64,000 bases of DNA from Lysinibacillus sp. G4S2 (GCF_030348505.1 NZ_JAUCFJ010000002.1:5398001-5462000), one strand, 5' to 3'. Shown: positions 45,755 to 55,149, counted from the first letter of the stretch. The notes: generated by a model from the sequence alone, not told the origin. Translations and numbers: made by a program.

Positions 45755-45826
45755 TTAAGCGCCAAATACCACGTGGAGCACTATCATCATTATTAAAACC
45801 TCAAACATTCCAGATTCATTTGCCAC
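45755..45826 (-). CDS. 23-residue hydrophobic peptide
   Basis: GTG start 8 bases after AAGGAG (45833-45838), reading MANESGMFEVL then IMMIVLHVVFGA. The start with F-E-V-L-x-M-M-I recalls the small holin-like/TxpA-type toxins of Firmicutes but the tail is cut short. Its own terminator follows. Strong ribosome site and terminator argue it is expressed; toxin role is a guess. Confidence 0.55.
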   Translation of the reverse strand: MANESGMFEVLIMMIVLHVVFGA

Positions 45827-46011
45827 TATTTTCTCTCCTTATATTAAGAACCTTATATATACATATATTTTATAATAATTTATATATATTGAACAAAATG
45901 TAAAAAGGAGAAGAAGGTTCATCTATAGACAAATCTCCTGCTCCCAAACATTTAATTCCTAAGTAGTTTATTTAGCTTTACACTATCGGAACCACTTTGG
46001 AAAACACATAA

Positions 46012-46875
46012 CTATATTTCTAATGCAGTGATATAAAATTCACCATCTATTAACTCTATTGTATAAAGGCTAGTTTGAGTTGCGTCACTGAGCCCTTTTT
46101 GAGGTTTATCTATTGTGTAAAACTCATCCACCGTAATTTGGTATTTATTCACTGCTATTTGCTCTATAGAATTAATAGTATAGTCAATCAATTCAACAAC
46201 GACACCTTGAGCATTTAAAGAGTTCATATAATTTAATTGCTCTGAATAAAAAGGAGTGGATGGATGCACATAATATTCTAGTGATGGTATATCACCTGAT
46301 GTATAGGCATCTAAATAAGAATAAATTAAATAGCTAATTTGATATCTTGCTGATTCTACTGTATTAATTGCACCCGGTACTGGTACTGTATCTAAATCAG
46401 CTTTTGTTGTTTGCGTTTCAATTATCTTTGTTTCTAATGATGTATCTTTAACAGGATCAATTACTTCATTTGGTTCAGTATTACTACCTACTTCATTTTC
46501 TTCATTAGAAGATACGGTATTATCTTCTTCCACTTGATTTTTTTCTACAAGCTCATAATCATTCTTATCATCCCTATTTGGCTTATTATCCTCTGTATTA
46601 CCAGTATATCTGAATATATCTATTACAAGACCCAGGACTATCAATGGAATTAAGAATTTATTTGCTTTTCCACTAATTGATTTTAATGCTACATTCACAA
46701 AGATAACTAAAAGAATTGCTGCAAATGTAAATGAAATCATGCCTAGTCCAATTGTAAAAAAGGCTCCTCCTAAGAATCCCTTAAAACCATATCCTACTAA
46801 AGCAAATCCTATACCTATAGCAACTCCCATTAGTATTAAAAAGTACATATATAGTTGTCCAAATGCTTCTATCAT
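46012..46875 (-). CDS. Membrane protein with C-terminal TcaA/NTF2-like domain
   Basis: 287 residues. About three TM helices in the first 90 residues, an acidic low-complexity linker rich in E-D-N-T (95-155), then a ~120-residue domain with Y-L-D-A-Y-T-S-G-D and I-D-Y-T-I-N-S, like the outside domain of TcaA/YvbJ-type proteins. Function unknown; possibly envelope-associated cargo of the SCC unit. Start ATG after GGGGGATTA. Confidence 0.65.
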   Translation of the reverse strand: MIEAFGQLYMYFLILMGVAIGIGFALVGYGFKGFLGGAFFTIGLGMISFTFAAILLVIFVNVALKSISGKANKFLIPLIVLGLVIDIFRYTGNTEDNKPNRDDKNDYELVEKNQVEEDNTVSSNEENEVGSNTEPNEVIDPVKDTSLETKIIETQTTKADLDTVPVPGAINTVESARYQISYLIYSYLDAYTSGDIPSLEYYVHPSTPFYSEQLNYMNSLNAQGVVVELIDYTINSIEQIAVNKYQITVDEFYTIDKPQKGLSDATQTSLYTIELIDGEFYITALEI

Positions 46876-46900
46876 AATAATCCCCCGATTTAAAATTATC

Positions 46901-47170
46901 TTATTTATAAACAGCCATCTTTTTTAATATTTTTCTAACCCAACTATAAGAATAATCATATTTTCTAGCTAACTCTTTAGCATTCGTACCATCATATTCC
47001 TTCACTATTTGTTCATGTAAGTATTCTTCAGACAATAGTCTTTTAGGAAAGGTCACGTATTGTCCTGCAAAATAGTCATACACTCGAAGTGTATTTTTAT
47101 ATCCTATAAGTTCTACAAACTCTTTATATGCTCCATTGAAGCAAGAGCTATCTAATGTGCTCTTATCCAT
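46901..47170 (-). CDS. Mor/HTH-type small regulator
   Basis: 89 residues from ATG 47170 after GGGAGGG (frame extends to 47197). C-terminal HTH N-A-K-E-L-A-R-K-Y-D-Y-S-Y-S-W-V-R-K-I-L-K, like phage Mor-type activators and other element-borne regulators. Directly after ccr and on the same strand as it, so a candidate regulator of the element. Confidence 0.65.
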   Translation of the reverse strand: MDKSTLDSSCFNGAYKEFVELIGYKNTLRVYDYFAGQYVTFPKRLLSEEYLHEQIVKEYDGTNAKELARKYDYSYSWVRKILKKMAVYK

Positions 47171-47296
47171 CGCTATCCCTCCCTTTTTTATTTTCAATAT
47201 GCCATTTCCCTATGATAAAAGCACTTCGATTATCGAATGGATTATCCTTACTAAAATCATTATTTACAGTATTATTTAATACCTCCTATTACTGAG

Positions 47297-48934
47297 CTAA
47301 ATAGCAATCAAAACAGAAAAAGGAGCTGAAGAAGTGTCCTCAGACACTTCTCCAACTCCTAATTCTAGTTCCTGTAATACATGGTTATTCAGCTTGATTT
47401 GTATACTCTCAATCTTACGATTTTCACTAATTGTAATTTGATGAATCAACAAGTGTAACAGTCGTTTACGCTGCTCTCTAGTAAGAGCTTTTTGGAATGC
47501 TTTATCAAAATTTCTGAGTATAGCTTTCACTTGTTCATACTTTACTTTTGTAATGGTCGACTGCCGAAGTTGTTTCTTTAATAGCTCCGCAGCAACTTTA
47601 ATATCATTCATCTGCTGTTCAATAGCTTGTGATTTCTCAACGTAGCTTTGTTTAGTTATTAGTTCATCCATATATGCTTCCCAAGTCTTCTCTAACTTAT
47701 ATTTTAATGATGCCCATTCATTTTCATAACGATCATGCTCTTTTTGAATAGGTTCATAAATCGATGATTGTTTATCATTAATACTTGCCACCAATTCTTC
47801 AATTAGCTTATCACTTCTAAGTAAATCGGATAGCTTTTTTAGAACATATGGATCGGCATAGTCTGTTCGTACACCATTTGAACGACAAGCGTTTGTTCCT
47901 TTGTTTTTCCATGCTCCACATACATAATACTCTAATACTCTTTTCTCGCCAGACTTTGTACGATTCGTTGTACGACCAATGACCATCCCTGCTCCGCATT
48001 GAGGACATCGCATAATACCTGTTAATGGAAACTCTCCATCATGTATTCGGTTTGGTTTACATGTACGTTCCTTATAAACCTTTTGAGCAATTTGCCATGT
48101 TTCTTCAGAAATAATTGCTTCATGGCAACCTTGGACGATGACTGGATCAGGATTAATATTATTGTGCCTTTTTTCATTCCAATCTCTACGTACGTTATAT
48201 CTAATATAACCAGCATATACAGGATTCGTCACAATCGTTTTAATCGCATTCAACGAAAATGTTTTGTTCTTCTTTGTACGATATCCTGCGTGATTAATAA
48301 AATTCGCTATAGCTTTATAGCCTTGTCCCGTTGTGTACATTTGAAAAATAATGCGAATAACATGTGCTTCACGCTCATTAATAACCAGAGCAGTGTTTTT
48401 CCGCTTTTTATTTTCTCCACCTACTTCGAGCACATCATACCCAAGTATGTGACCACCATTCCATTTCCCTTCTTTGGCACGAGCAATCATCCCCATCTTT
48501 ACATTTTCAGCGATGTTATTACGCTCATACTCTGCAATTGCTGCCATCATTTGAAACTGTAGTTTTCCTGTTGGTGTCTCTGTTTCATATTTTTCAGTGT
48601 ATGAACGGAAAGCAATGTTTTTACTATTGAACTTCTCTACCATATTCATTAAATCCACACTCTTACGAGCTAGTCGATTCATTTTCCAAACGAATACTAC
48701 ATCAAACTTTTTATCATCTGCATCAGATAATAAGCGTTGGACTGCTGGACGACCTGTAATGTTTTTACCACTAATTCCTCGATCTATATATTCATCATAA
48801 ATACCATATCCTTCTCGCTCACAATACTCCCGTAACACTCGGATTTGTTCATCAATACTGTAACCCTCTTCAGCTTGTTCCGTAGTTGACACACGAGCAT
48901 AAATTGCAACTCGTTTATTTGGTACTACTGTCAT
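47297..48934 (-). CDS. Large serine recombinase, CcrB-like
   Basis: 545 residues from ATG 48934, after GGAGGAGG; the frame extends to a GTG at 48973. N-terminal resolvase domain with Y-A-R-V-S-T (catalytic Ser), D-R-G-I-S-G, K-M-N-R-L-A-R; recombinase domain with N-P-V-Y-A-G-Y-I-R; zinc ribbon C-P-Q-C-G-A with distal Cys in Y-Y-V-C-G and N-A-C-R-S; C-terminal coiled coil. From memory the match to staphylococcal CcrB (W-N-E-K-R, L-T-G-I, K-G-x-x-x-C-x-x-N-x-V-R-x-D) is extensive. No CcrA partner seen, as with CcrC-type single-recombinase SCC. Excises/integrates at the rlmH site by inference. Confidence 0.9.
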   Translation of the reverse strand: MTVVPNKRVAIYARVSTTEQAEEGYSIDEQIRVLREYCEREGYGIYDEYIDRGISGKNITGRPAVQRLLSDADDKKFDVVFVWKMNRLARKSVDLMNMVEKFNSKNIAFRSYTEKYETETPTGKLQFQMMAAIAEYERNNIAENVKMGMIARAKEGKWNGGHILGYDVLEVGGENKKRKNTALVINEREAHVIRIIFQMYTTGQGYKAIANFINHAGYRTKKNKTFSLNAIKTIVTNPVYAGYIRYNVRRDWNEKRHNNINPDPVIVQGCHEAIISEETWQIAQKVYKERTCKPNRIHDGEFPLTGIMRCPQCGAGMVIGRTTNRTKSGEKRVLEYYVCGAWKNKGTNACRSNGVRTDYADPYVLKKLSDLLRSDKLIEELVASINDKQSSIYEPIQKEHDRYENEWASLKYKLEKTWEAYMDELITKQSYVEKSQAIEQQMNDIKVAAELLKKQLRQSTITKVKYEQVKAILRNFDKAFQKALTREQRKRLLHLLIHQITISENRKIESIQIKLNNHVLQELELGVGEVSEDTSSAPFSVLIAI

Positions 48935-49019
48935 TTGAATCCTCCTCCTTTCCATGGATAATATATTTCTCACACATTTCAGCTAATATGAGGATTAATT
49001 CCTTTGATTCGTGTTCCAT
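48915..49019 (-). CDS. 34-residue ORF upstream of and overlapping ccr
   Basis: ATG 49019 with GGAGGG 5 bases upstream, reading MEHESKELILILAEMCEKYI and then charged residues to S-T-K-stop; overlaps the ccr start by 20 bp. Amphipathic helix predicted. Probably couples translation to ccr; its own function is unknown. Confidence 0.5.
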   Translation of the reverse strand: MEHESKELILILAEMCEKYIIHGKEEDSNDSSTK

Positions 49020-49079
49020 AATATCCCTCCATATATCATCGTTCATTTTTATAATATCTATTTATAATTTTGATCATTA

Positions 49080-49347
49080 GCAGTTAGTGAAAGTAAGAGT
49101 TGTAGAACACTTACTCTCACTAGTGAGCAGCTTCCTGCTAAAAGATTTTTAATCCAATAACTTCAATCTCACCATCATGACGAAACTTCTGCGCAACCGG
49201 ATATTTGAAATTATTATAAAAACATTTGTAAAAGATTGAAAGTAGAGTACAGTACAATGGGGCTTTTGGGTATCATGATGACTGTATGTAATCTACTTTT
49301 GATTTTTTGCTAATTTTTTGTGATAGTTTCAAAAAAACTTACCCGTA
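49080..49347. other. Spacer with coding-like remnant between helicase and recombinase genes
   Basis: On the minus strand an open stretch without a start ends F-K-Y-P-V-A-Q-K-F-R-H-D-G-E-I-E-V-I-G-L-K-I-F-stop near 49140. It looks like the tail of a lost gene, in the position a ccrA would hold, but I cannot identify it. A TTACTCTCAC/GTGAGCAG patch lies beside it. Confidence 0.3.
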
Positions 49348-51042
49348 TCACCCGTCACTCCCATTACTATCATTTTTCCATTTTAAGTTTCGTATATGAC
49401 CAACGTTATTTTTATATTTTTCGATTTTCCAAGAATTCAACTCAGCATATTCTTCTAACCTCTTAACAATGCTTCTAGGGGAAACAATCAATTTACTTTC
49501 ATAACGTTTACTCCAGTCTTGATATTTTTTATGCACATCAGACTGTTTAATATTGTCCCCTTGACTGTACTCAAGCATACTAGCAAAAAACATTTCCTCA
49601 GGGGATACATCCATTCTATACTGGTTCATTGCCCCATTACATTTTTCACTTGAAGTAAATATCCAGTTATTATTTTTTAGTCGTTCCAAGCCCTCTATAG
49701 CAAAATTGAAAATACCACTGATTTCTGGAGCAATTTTTTCATACAATTTTGGATCTCTATACGATATGTCACTTCGTTTCTCCCCACCAGTATATTCTAC
49801 AAATGTTTTCTCAAAAGGAATGATTACTAGCCTTCTATAGAAACCATTTGTTTTATCAGTTGTTCTGAACATATTGTTCATTATGAGGATTAATTTTGTA
49901 CGAAGTAATTCTGTCGTAGGATCTTTGTATTTCTTATCAACCAACACCCGATCTCCTGAAGAAATCCCTTTTAGTGCTTCTGTATTAATAGCACCACTAT
50001 GCTCGTTTTCCGCTGCCAAATTCAACCACTTTCCCTCTAAGTCTTGAAACCCAAAAGAAGTATCTAATCTTTTTAATGGTGTACTAGAAATGTTTTGTTC
50101 CCCATATAACAAAGTCATAAGTTGTGCTAACACCGATTTCCCATTAGCTCCATTTCCTAAGAACACGAAAAACTTTTGTGCTTCCGTACCATCCCATAAA
50201 ACGTAACCTAAAATTTCTTGTATCAAATCAATTCGTTCTGTGTCACCATCAAATATATCATTGATAAAATGCTGAAAATTGGGGCATTTAGCCTGAGAAT
50301 CATACTCATATCCTAATTGGGAAAAAAACATAACATTAGAATCATGTGTATGAAAATCTCCTGTCATTAAATCCAAATAACCATTTTGTAAACTAACTTT
50401 ATTTTTAGGATTTGAGGTAGTCTCGCAAATTGGGATTAGATTTGACATTACAGCTAAATATTCGTTTTGATACGACTTTCGCCACTTTACTTTTTCTAAT
50501 TCACGTATAAAGCTAGACAAAATTTGGCTATATTCATTTTCTGCTAAAACTTGATACATCCCATTGTAATACGCATATTTAACCTCTCTCTTGCTTTGCA
50601 ACAGTTGTACACGTTTTAAAACATGATTACCGAATGAGTTAGCGTTGAAGTCATAACCTTTTTTGTTTTCATGAAAGCCTCGATTTTCAAGACACATTCT
50701 TTCTGCATTACCTAAGATTTCCTCTACAACGCTGATATGATCACAAGAATATTGAAGGTTTCTAAAAATACTGATAGGATAATTCTCACTAGCTTGTGGA
50801 TCGCTAAGTGCTCGTTGAAAATGTTCTTGTTGGGCAGCATTTAGCTTTTGTTGAAAGCCTTTTACATAGTCACTGTTGACTATATCAAGATCGTTAAAAT
50901 AACTAGCTATCGCATCACAATGTATATTCTGAAAGTTATGTGCGTTGCTGTTCGCCCATTCAAAAAAGGGATGGCTCTCTACATATGTTTCAAGTTGTTC
51001 CTCTTCCAAGGGTTGTACATATCTTTTTAAATGATCCGACAT
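49348..51042 (-). CDS. Cch-like P4-type primase/helicase (D5 N-terminal family)
   Basis: 564 residues from ATG 51042 after AAAGGAG (frame extends to 51060). D5_N-like region, then a superfamily 3-type AAA helicase: Walker A F-L-G-N-G-A-N-G-K-S near 300, W-L-N-L-A-A-E-N-E, sensor-like I-L-I-M-N-N-M-F-R-T-T-D, F-Y-R-R-L-V-I-I-P-F. This family includes the SCC cassette helicase Cch, whose archaeal-MCM-like or SF3 core may replicate the excised circle. It lies directly upstream of ccr as in SCC. Confidence 0.87.
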   Translation of the reverse strand: MSDHLKRYVQPLEEEQLETYVESHPFFEWANSNAHNFQNIHCDAIASYFNDLDIVNSDYVKGFQQKLNAAQQEHFQRALSDPQASENYPISIFRNLQYSCDHISVVEEILGNAERMCLENRGFHENKKGYDFNANSFGNHVLKRVQLLQSKREVKYAYYNGMYQVLAENEYSQILSSFIRELEKVKWRKSYQNEYLAVMSNLIPICETTSNPKNKVSLQNGYLDLMTGDFHTHDSNVMFFSQLGYEYDSQAKCPNFQHFINDIFDGDTERIDLIQEILGYVLWDGTEAQKFFVFLGNGANGKSVLAQLMTLLYGEQNISSTPLKRLDTSFGFQDLEGKWLNLAAENEHSGAINTEALKGISSGDRVLVDKKYKDPTTELLRTKLILIMNNMFRTTDKTNGFYRRLVIIPFEKTFVEYTGGEKRSDISYRDPKLYEKIAPEISGIFNFAIEGLERLKNNNWIFTSSEKCNGAMNQYRMDVSPEEMFFASMLEYSQGDNIKQSDVHKKYQDWSKRYESKLIVSPRSIVKRLEEYAELNSWKIEKYKNNVGHIRNLKWKNDSNGSDG

Positions 51043-51060
51043 TTGATTGGCTCCTTTCAT

Positions 51061-51760
51061 TTATGAATTCTCCTCTCCTTATGAAGTTTTCAAGGTACGT
51101 ACGTTTAGACCGAGTCATAAATCTCAAATTTTAACTCTACCTAATCAGATTTTTTATTAATAACCGTTAATAGTAATTAAGAATGATTAACATCGAATCG
51201 CTAGATATACTATTTTGAGTAAGTGATTTAATCAAACCGACTGTTTAGGTAACAAAAAAAGCCCAAACATAACACAAAGTTAAAATTGACTTGATAAAAG
51301 TCAATGGCTTTGTGTTATGCTTAGGCATTCTGATACAATTAACAAAATATAATTGTAGGGCAGTGAAAGAGTCAGCTTGCGCATGACATAATGTCGGCAG
51401 AGGCTTCCTATACATATAATCTGATTCAGTTATCATTTACCAAAAAGTAACATTGTCATTTCGCTACGATTCATCATTCGTTCCAACATTCGTTGGTAAA
51501 AATAATATTATAATAACAATAGCTATTTTTCCATAGAAAATACTACAAATCTTTTTATTTTTAACTATACGAATCAAAATCTTTACAAAAAAATTATACT
51601 AAGATACTTTACTTTTTTTTTAGCTTGGCTAAAGCCCAGCAAGCCCTATCGGTAGGAATTTATCACTTTTTTTGACAATCACATTTATTATGCTATCAAA
51701 AACATATAATATGTCTATTTTGTGAACGAGCAACAAATAAATTTTGCCGCTCGCTCTACT
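51061..51760. other. Gene-poor region upstream of cch
   Basis: AT-rich, with the long hairpin at 51261-51326 and no confident ORF. The 63-codon frame at 51245-51436 merely reads through the hairpin. Confidence 0.5.
51261..51326 (-). terminator. Large two-tier hairpin with minus-strand T-run
   Basis: CATAACACAAAG (51268-51279) pairs perfectly with CTTTGTGTTATG (51308-51319); inside, ATTGACTT (51285-51292) pairs with AAGTCAAT (51298-51305). Minus strand continues with GGGCTTTTTTT, so it can end transcription coming from 51762-52263. Its size also allows a structural role (RNA or replication). Confidence 0.6.
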
Positions 51761-51761
51761 A

Positions 51762-51842
51762 TTACTTATTCTCATTAATAATCTCTTTTGCCACTTCAGT
51801 TGCAATAGCTACAATGACAGTCCCGATAACTTTATCCCACAT
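51762..51842 (-). CDS. 26-residue amphipathic peptide ORF
   Basis: ATG 51842, preceded by a weak G-run; reads MWDKVIGTVIVAIATEVAKE then I-I-N-E-N-K. Short, N-terminal hydrophobic helix with charged ends, like PSM/small membrane peptides known from SCC elements. No homolog recognised. Confidence 0.35.
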   Translation of the reverse strand: MWDKVIGTVIVAIATEVAKEIINENK

Positions 51843-51963
51843 TAAATATTCCCCCCCAGGTTACCCAGTTAAATCTTAACTACAATTCCTCATCTAACGT
51901 CTTAAAAATGAACCATCTTACATTTTTATCATATACTGTTATTCCTTCATCTAATGCAACGAT

Positions 51964-52263
51964 TTAAAGTTCCCCCTTTGAAAATTCTTTAACCACCTTG
52001 TCGTTTACTAACAAAACCTCATAAGGATTGACTTCACCTGTTTCAATGACAATTAACGTATAGTAATCACCTCCATCATCATCGGTATAATTTGCACTAT
52101 CACAAATAACAGGCTCAGCTAAATGTGATATGATGTTTAAAGGCACTATTCCCTCATCGATCTCATCATGCATGAGCGCCACCGTCTCATATCCGATTTT
52201 ATTTAAACCTACCGTTTTTCCCAGTCTATCTTCTATAACCTCAATTAAACGTTGTATTACCAT
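51964..52263 (-). CDS. Uncharacterised SCC accessory protein
   Basis: 99 residues, acidic, with E-V-I-E-D-R-L-G-K-T-V, D-D-D-G-G-D-Y-Y-T and P-Y-E-V-L-L-V. It sits where SCC elements hold DUF950/DUF960 genes but I cannot match it to either. Start ATG after GGAGGG. Likely co-transcribed with the radC-like gene. Confidence 0.55.
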   Translation of the reverse strand: MVIQRLIEVIEDRLGKTVGLNKIGYETVALMHDEIDEGIVPLNIISHLAEPVICDSANYTDDDGGDYYTLIVIETGEVNPYEVLLVNDKVVKEFSKGEL

Positions 52264-52348
52264 TTCAACACCCTCCGTATCTTCACAAAATCAAAAGCCC
52301 TAACATCCCTTTTCAGATGCTAGAGCTCACTTGTTGGTGCATACAGCT

Positions 52349-52804
52349 TTATTCAATTTCCATATACCCTCTTTCTTTCATTGATATATAACAACCATCT
52401 CCCAGCACAATATGGTCTAGGACATCCACTCCAATGATTTCACCAGCAGCTACTAACCTCTTTGTTACATCAATATCCTCTTGGCTTGGTGTAGGGTCGC
52501 CTGATGGATGTGGATGACAGCAAATGATGGAAGCAGCATTGCTTAAAATAGCTGTTTTCAGTACCTCTCTAGGATGAACTATGGAGAGATTCAAACTACC
52601 TATGTGTGCAATACTGATGTTTGTTGGCTGATTCTTCGCGTCCAAACACATGACCACAAAATACTCTCGGTCTACCTCACCTAAAAATTCCTTGAACAAT
52701 TCATAACAATCTTGTGGGCTACGAATACGACGGTTTTTGTACAACATACTCGCTTCTTTCACTAATTTTACAGATACAATGTTTACTCGTTTCGATGGTA
52801 GCAT
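52349..52804 (-). CDS. RadC-like JAB-domain protein
   Basis: 151 residues from ATG 52804 after AGGAGG (frame extends to 52849). JAMM-type motif H-P-H-P-S-G-D-P-T-P-S-x-E-D near residue 100. Short RadC-like proteins of this kind occur in SCC and other integrative elements; biochemical role unresolved. Between an accessory gene and the DUF1643 gene on one strand. Confidence 0.87.
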   Translation of the reverse strand: MLPSKRVNIVSVKLVKEASMLYKNRRIRSPQDCYELFKEFLGEVDREYFVVMCLDAKNQPTNISIAHIGSLNLSIVHPREVLKTAILSNAASIICCHPHPSGDPTPSQEDIDVTKRLVAAGEIIGVDVLDHIVLGDGCYISMKERGYMEIE

Positions 52805-52874
52805 ATAATTTCCTCCTAAAATGTATTCAAGGAAATAATATATGTTCATATTTTTCGTTGAAACGTACTTGCAA

Positions 52875-53396
52875 CTATTCGGCTTGCTCTGCAGTTGGTT
52901 TATCGTAAGGAACTAACTTCCACCCATTTTTTACTGCTGGATAAAGCGGATGGAAACCTCTTCTCCCCCTAGAACTTTCTATTTGAAGTATGTTTGCTTT
53001 CTTATCAAGGAAGATAGCCATGATCATATGCAGTCGTTTTACTGCTTCTTTATTTGTTTCAATACCTGTACCTACTGCAACGATGACATCATCTACCTTT
53101 GTAACTTCTTCTTGAACAAATTTTAAGTTTTCAGTAGCCGCACCATTTGTATCTTTGCCTTCAAGTGACGGAAACAAATTCATAATAACAACTGAACCAT
53201 AGCCTAGCTTTGTGAGATTATTCATGACATACATTGTCGTCTGATCCTGTACAATTTCATCTGTTAAGCCAGCACTTTTCATCAGAATGAGTGCCTTTCT
53301 TTTGCTCTTATCCCACTCTTTCTTAACAACGTACTTATTTTTTATTTCGTCATCGTATGTTACCTCTGTTCTTAGTATACTTTTTATTATCTTCAT
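52875..53396 (-). CDS. DUF1643-family protein
   Basis: 173 residues. DUF1643 pattern: R-K-A-L-I-L-M-K-S-A-G-L, T-K-L-G-Y-G-S-V-V-I-M-N-L-F-P, D-D-V-I-V-A-V-G-T-G-I-E-T-N and a P-L-Y-P segment near 150. Found in SCC elements near ccr and in phage/island contexts; function unknown. GAAAGGAGCAGAA precedes the ATG. Confidence 0.85.
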   Translation of the reverse strand: MKIIKSILRTEVTYDDEIKNKYVVKKEWDKSKRKALILMKSAGLTDEIVQDQTTMYVMNNLTKLGYGSVVIMNLFPSLEGKDTNGAATENLKFVQEEVTKVDDVIVAVGTGIETNKEAVKRLHMIMAIFLDKKANILQIESSRGRRGFHPLYPAVKNGWKLVPYDKPTAEQAE

Positions 53397-53429
53397 AGTT
53401 TTCTGCTCCTTTCAGATATAGTCATTTCT

Positions 53430-53725
53430 TACAATAAAATAAATGGTCCATCCCCTCTAATGATCTGGTCAAGAACATCTATATCTATATGGTATTAAGG
53501 CTACCTATGTCCATTTTACTGATGTTTGTTGGCTGGATTCTCCGTATCTCAACATATGACCACAAAATGCTCACAATCGGCTTCACCCAAGTATTCTTTA
53601 AATACCCCATAGTATCTTGTGGATTACGGATACAACGAACTTTATATACCAAGTTCACTAACTTTACAGAACTGATACAATGTTTACTCGTTGTGCTGAT
53701 TGCATATATTATTTCCTTCCAAATA
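53430..53725 (-). pseudogene. Decayed second copy of the radC-like gene
   Basis: The sequence matches 52405-52800 in the same order (GACCACAAAATGCTC, GTATCTTGTGGATTACG, ACAATGTTTACTCGTTG) with the JAMM-coding middle deleted and several frameshifts. A 114-codon + strand frame here is only its shadow. Confidence 0.8.
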
Positions 53726-53927
53726 AAAAATCCTTATGTGTTAAACACACATAAGAGGACAAATAAATTTATTCAGATTAATAATATATACTTAAAGTTC
53801 GTTTTATTACTGAACGTATTTAATTGTAATTAAAATATATATTATTTCTTTGATCCGTTTTACTTTAAATAAGGAATTTATCTAAAATTTTATGTAGAAT
53901 GGGAATAGGTGTACTGGAGGAATAAAT

Positions 53928-55097
53928 ATGAAAGAAGAATTATTTTCGATTCTTAACTTAAATGATCGCAATGAAATAAAAAATTTCGCAAAAAAAATTG
54001 GTGTTCAGGTCAAAACATTATCATATTTTAATGACAATTGTATTTATCCTGACCAAAGAATTATTAAGAAAATACTAGAAGTAAAGCCTGAACTAAACGA
54101 AATTGAGTTAAAAATCCGGCTGGGACATATTGATTCAAATATATTAAGTTTTCTACAAAACAATATTCAAAATATCACTTCTATTTACAATTCTGATGAA
54201 GATTTAAAAATATTAAACAGAGAGCTTCCGATAGCAGATTTCAGTACATCTTTAGGCAAACTTTTTAATGCCGATTGTCTTGAAATAATGGGTAGAATGG
54301 AAGATAACTCTGTGGATTTAATTTTTGCAGATCCCCCTTTTAATTTAAATAAAGATTATGAATCTGGAATTAACGATAAGCTAAGTAAAGTAGACTATCT
54401 CAATTGGACTGAAAAATGGTTAACTGAATGTATTCGTATTTTAAAAGATGGTGGATCCTTCTTTATTTGGAATTTACCATCATGGAATACTTATTCAGCA
54501 GAGATTCTTAATAAACACTTAAATTTAAGACATTGGATCGCAGTTGATATCAAATATAGTTTGCCAATTGCTAACAAACTTTATCCATCACATTACTCAC
54601 TACTGTACTATGTCAAGGGCAATAGACCACAAACTTTTAATCAAGAACGTCTACCACTAGAAATTTGTCAACATTGCGGTGGGGATATAAAAGATTATGG
54701 TGGATATAAAAACAAATTAAACATTCAAGGAATTAGCCTAACCGATGTTTGGAAAGACATCTCACCTGTAAGGCATAAGAAATATAAAAATCGTGGAAGT
54801 AATGAATTACCTTTAAATCTTTTAGAGCGTATCATTAGTTTATCGACAAATGAGGGTGATCTAGTATTTGATCCCTTTGGTGGCAGTGGAACAACCTTTA
54901 TAGTTAGTGAAATTCTTAAAAGAAAATGGATTGGATCCGAATTAGGTCCTGTAGATATTATTATGGATCGTTTTGAAGACCTAAGCTTTCAGAAACAATT
55001 AATTAATGAAATTCAAAGCTCAAAAAATGTATTATTTACCGAAAAAACGAAAAAAATTAGACATAAAAATGGTCATTGGTTGCCCGAAACACTTTAA
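53928..55097 (+). CDS. Orphan DNA methyltransferase (N4/N6, DPPF type)
   Basis: 389 residues. N-terminal XRE-like helical part (about 10-75), then motif IV L-I-F-A-D-P-P-F-N-L near 138, and motif I F-D-P-F-G-G-S-G-T-T-F near 330, so a circularly permuted (beta-class) enzyme; between them a Cys pair I-C-Q-H-C-G-G. No restriction gene is adjacent. Convergent with the SIR2-ParA genes. Protective methylation of host or element DNA is likely; it may mark self for the SIR2 system. Confidence 0.88.
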   Translation: MKEELFSILNLNDRNEIKNFAKKIGVQVKTLSYFNDNCIYPDQRIIKKILEVKPELNEIELKIRLGHIDSNILSFLQNNIQNITSIYNSDEDLKILNRELPIADFSTSLGKLFNADCLEIMGRMEDNSVDLIFADPPFNLNKDYESGINDKLSKVDYLNWTEKWLTECIRILKDGGSFFIWNLPSWNTYSAEILNKHLNLRHWIAVDIKYSLPIANKLYPSHYSLLYYVKGNRPQTFNQERLPLEICQHCGGDIKDYGGYKNKLNIQGISLTDVWKDISPVRHKKYKNRGSNELPLNLLERIISLSTNEGDLVFDPFGGSGTTFIVSEILKRKWIGSELGPVDIIMDRFEDLSFQKQLINEIQSSKNVLFTEKTKKIRHKNGHWLPETL

Positions 55098-55108
55098 AAC
55101 ATTAACTA

Positions 55109-55147
55109 AACCCACATTAAGCATATAATTCTTGATGTGGGTTTTAA
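55109..55147. terminator. Terminator between methyltransferase and SIR2 gene
   Basis: AACCCACAT (55109-55117) pairs with ATGTGGGTT (55135-55143), then TTAATTTTA. Confidence 0.78.
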
Positions 55148-55149
55148 TT

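Noticed and set aside
48041..48562. 173-codon + strand ORF
   Set aside because: Fully opposite the recombinase gene, which has clear catalytic motifs; the peptide is not protein-like.
53489..53833. 114-codon + strand ORF
   Set aside because: Opposite strand of the decayed radC-like copy; no ribosome site.
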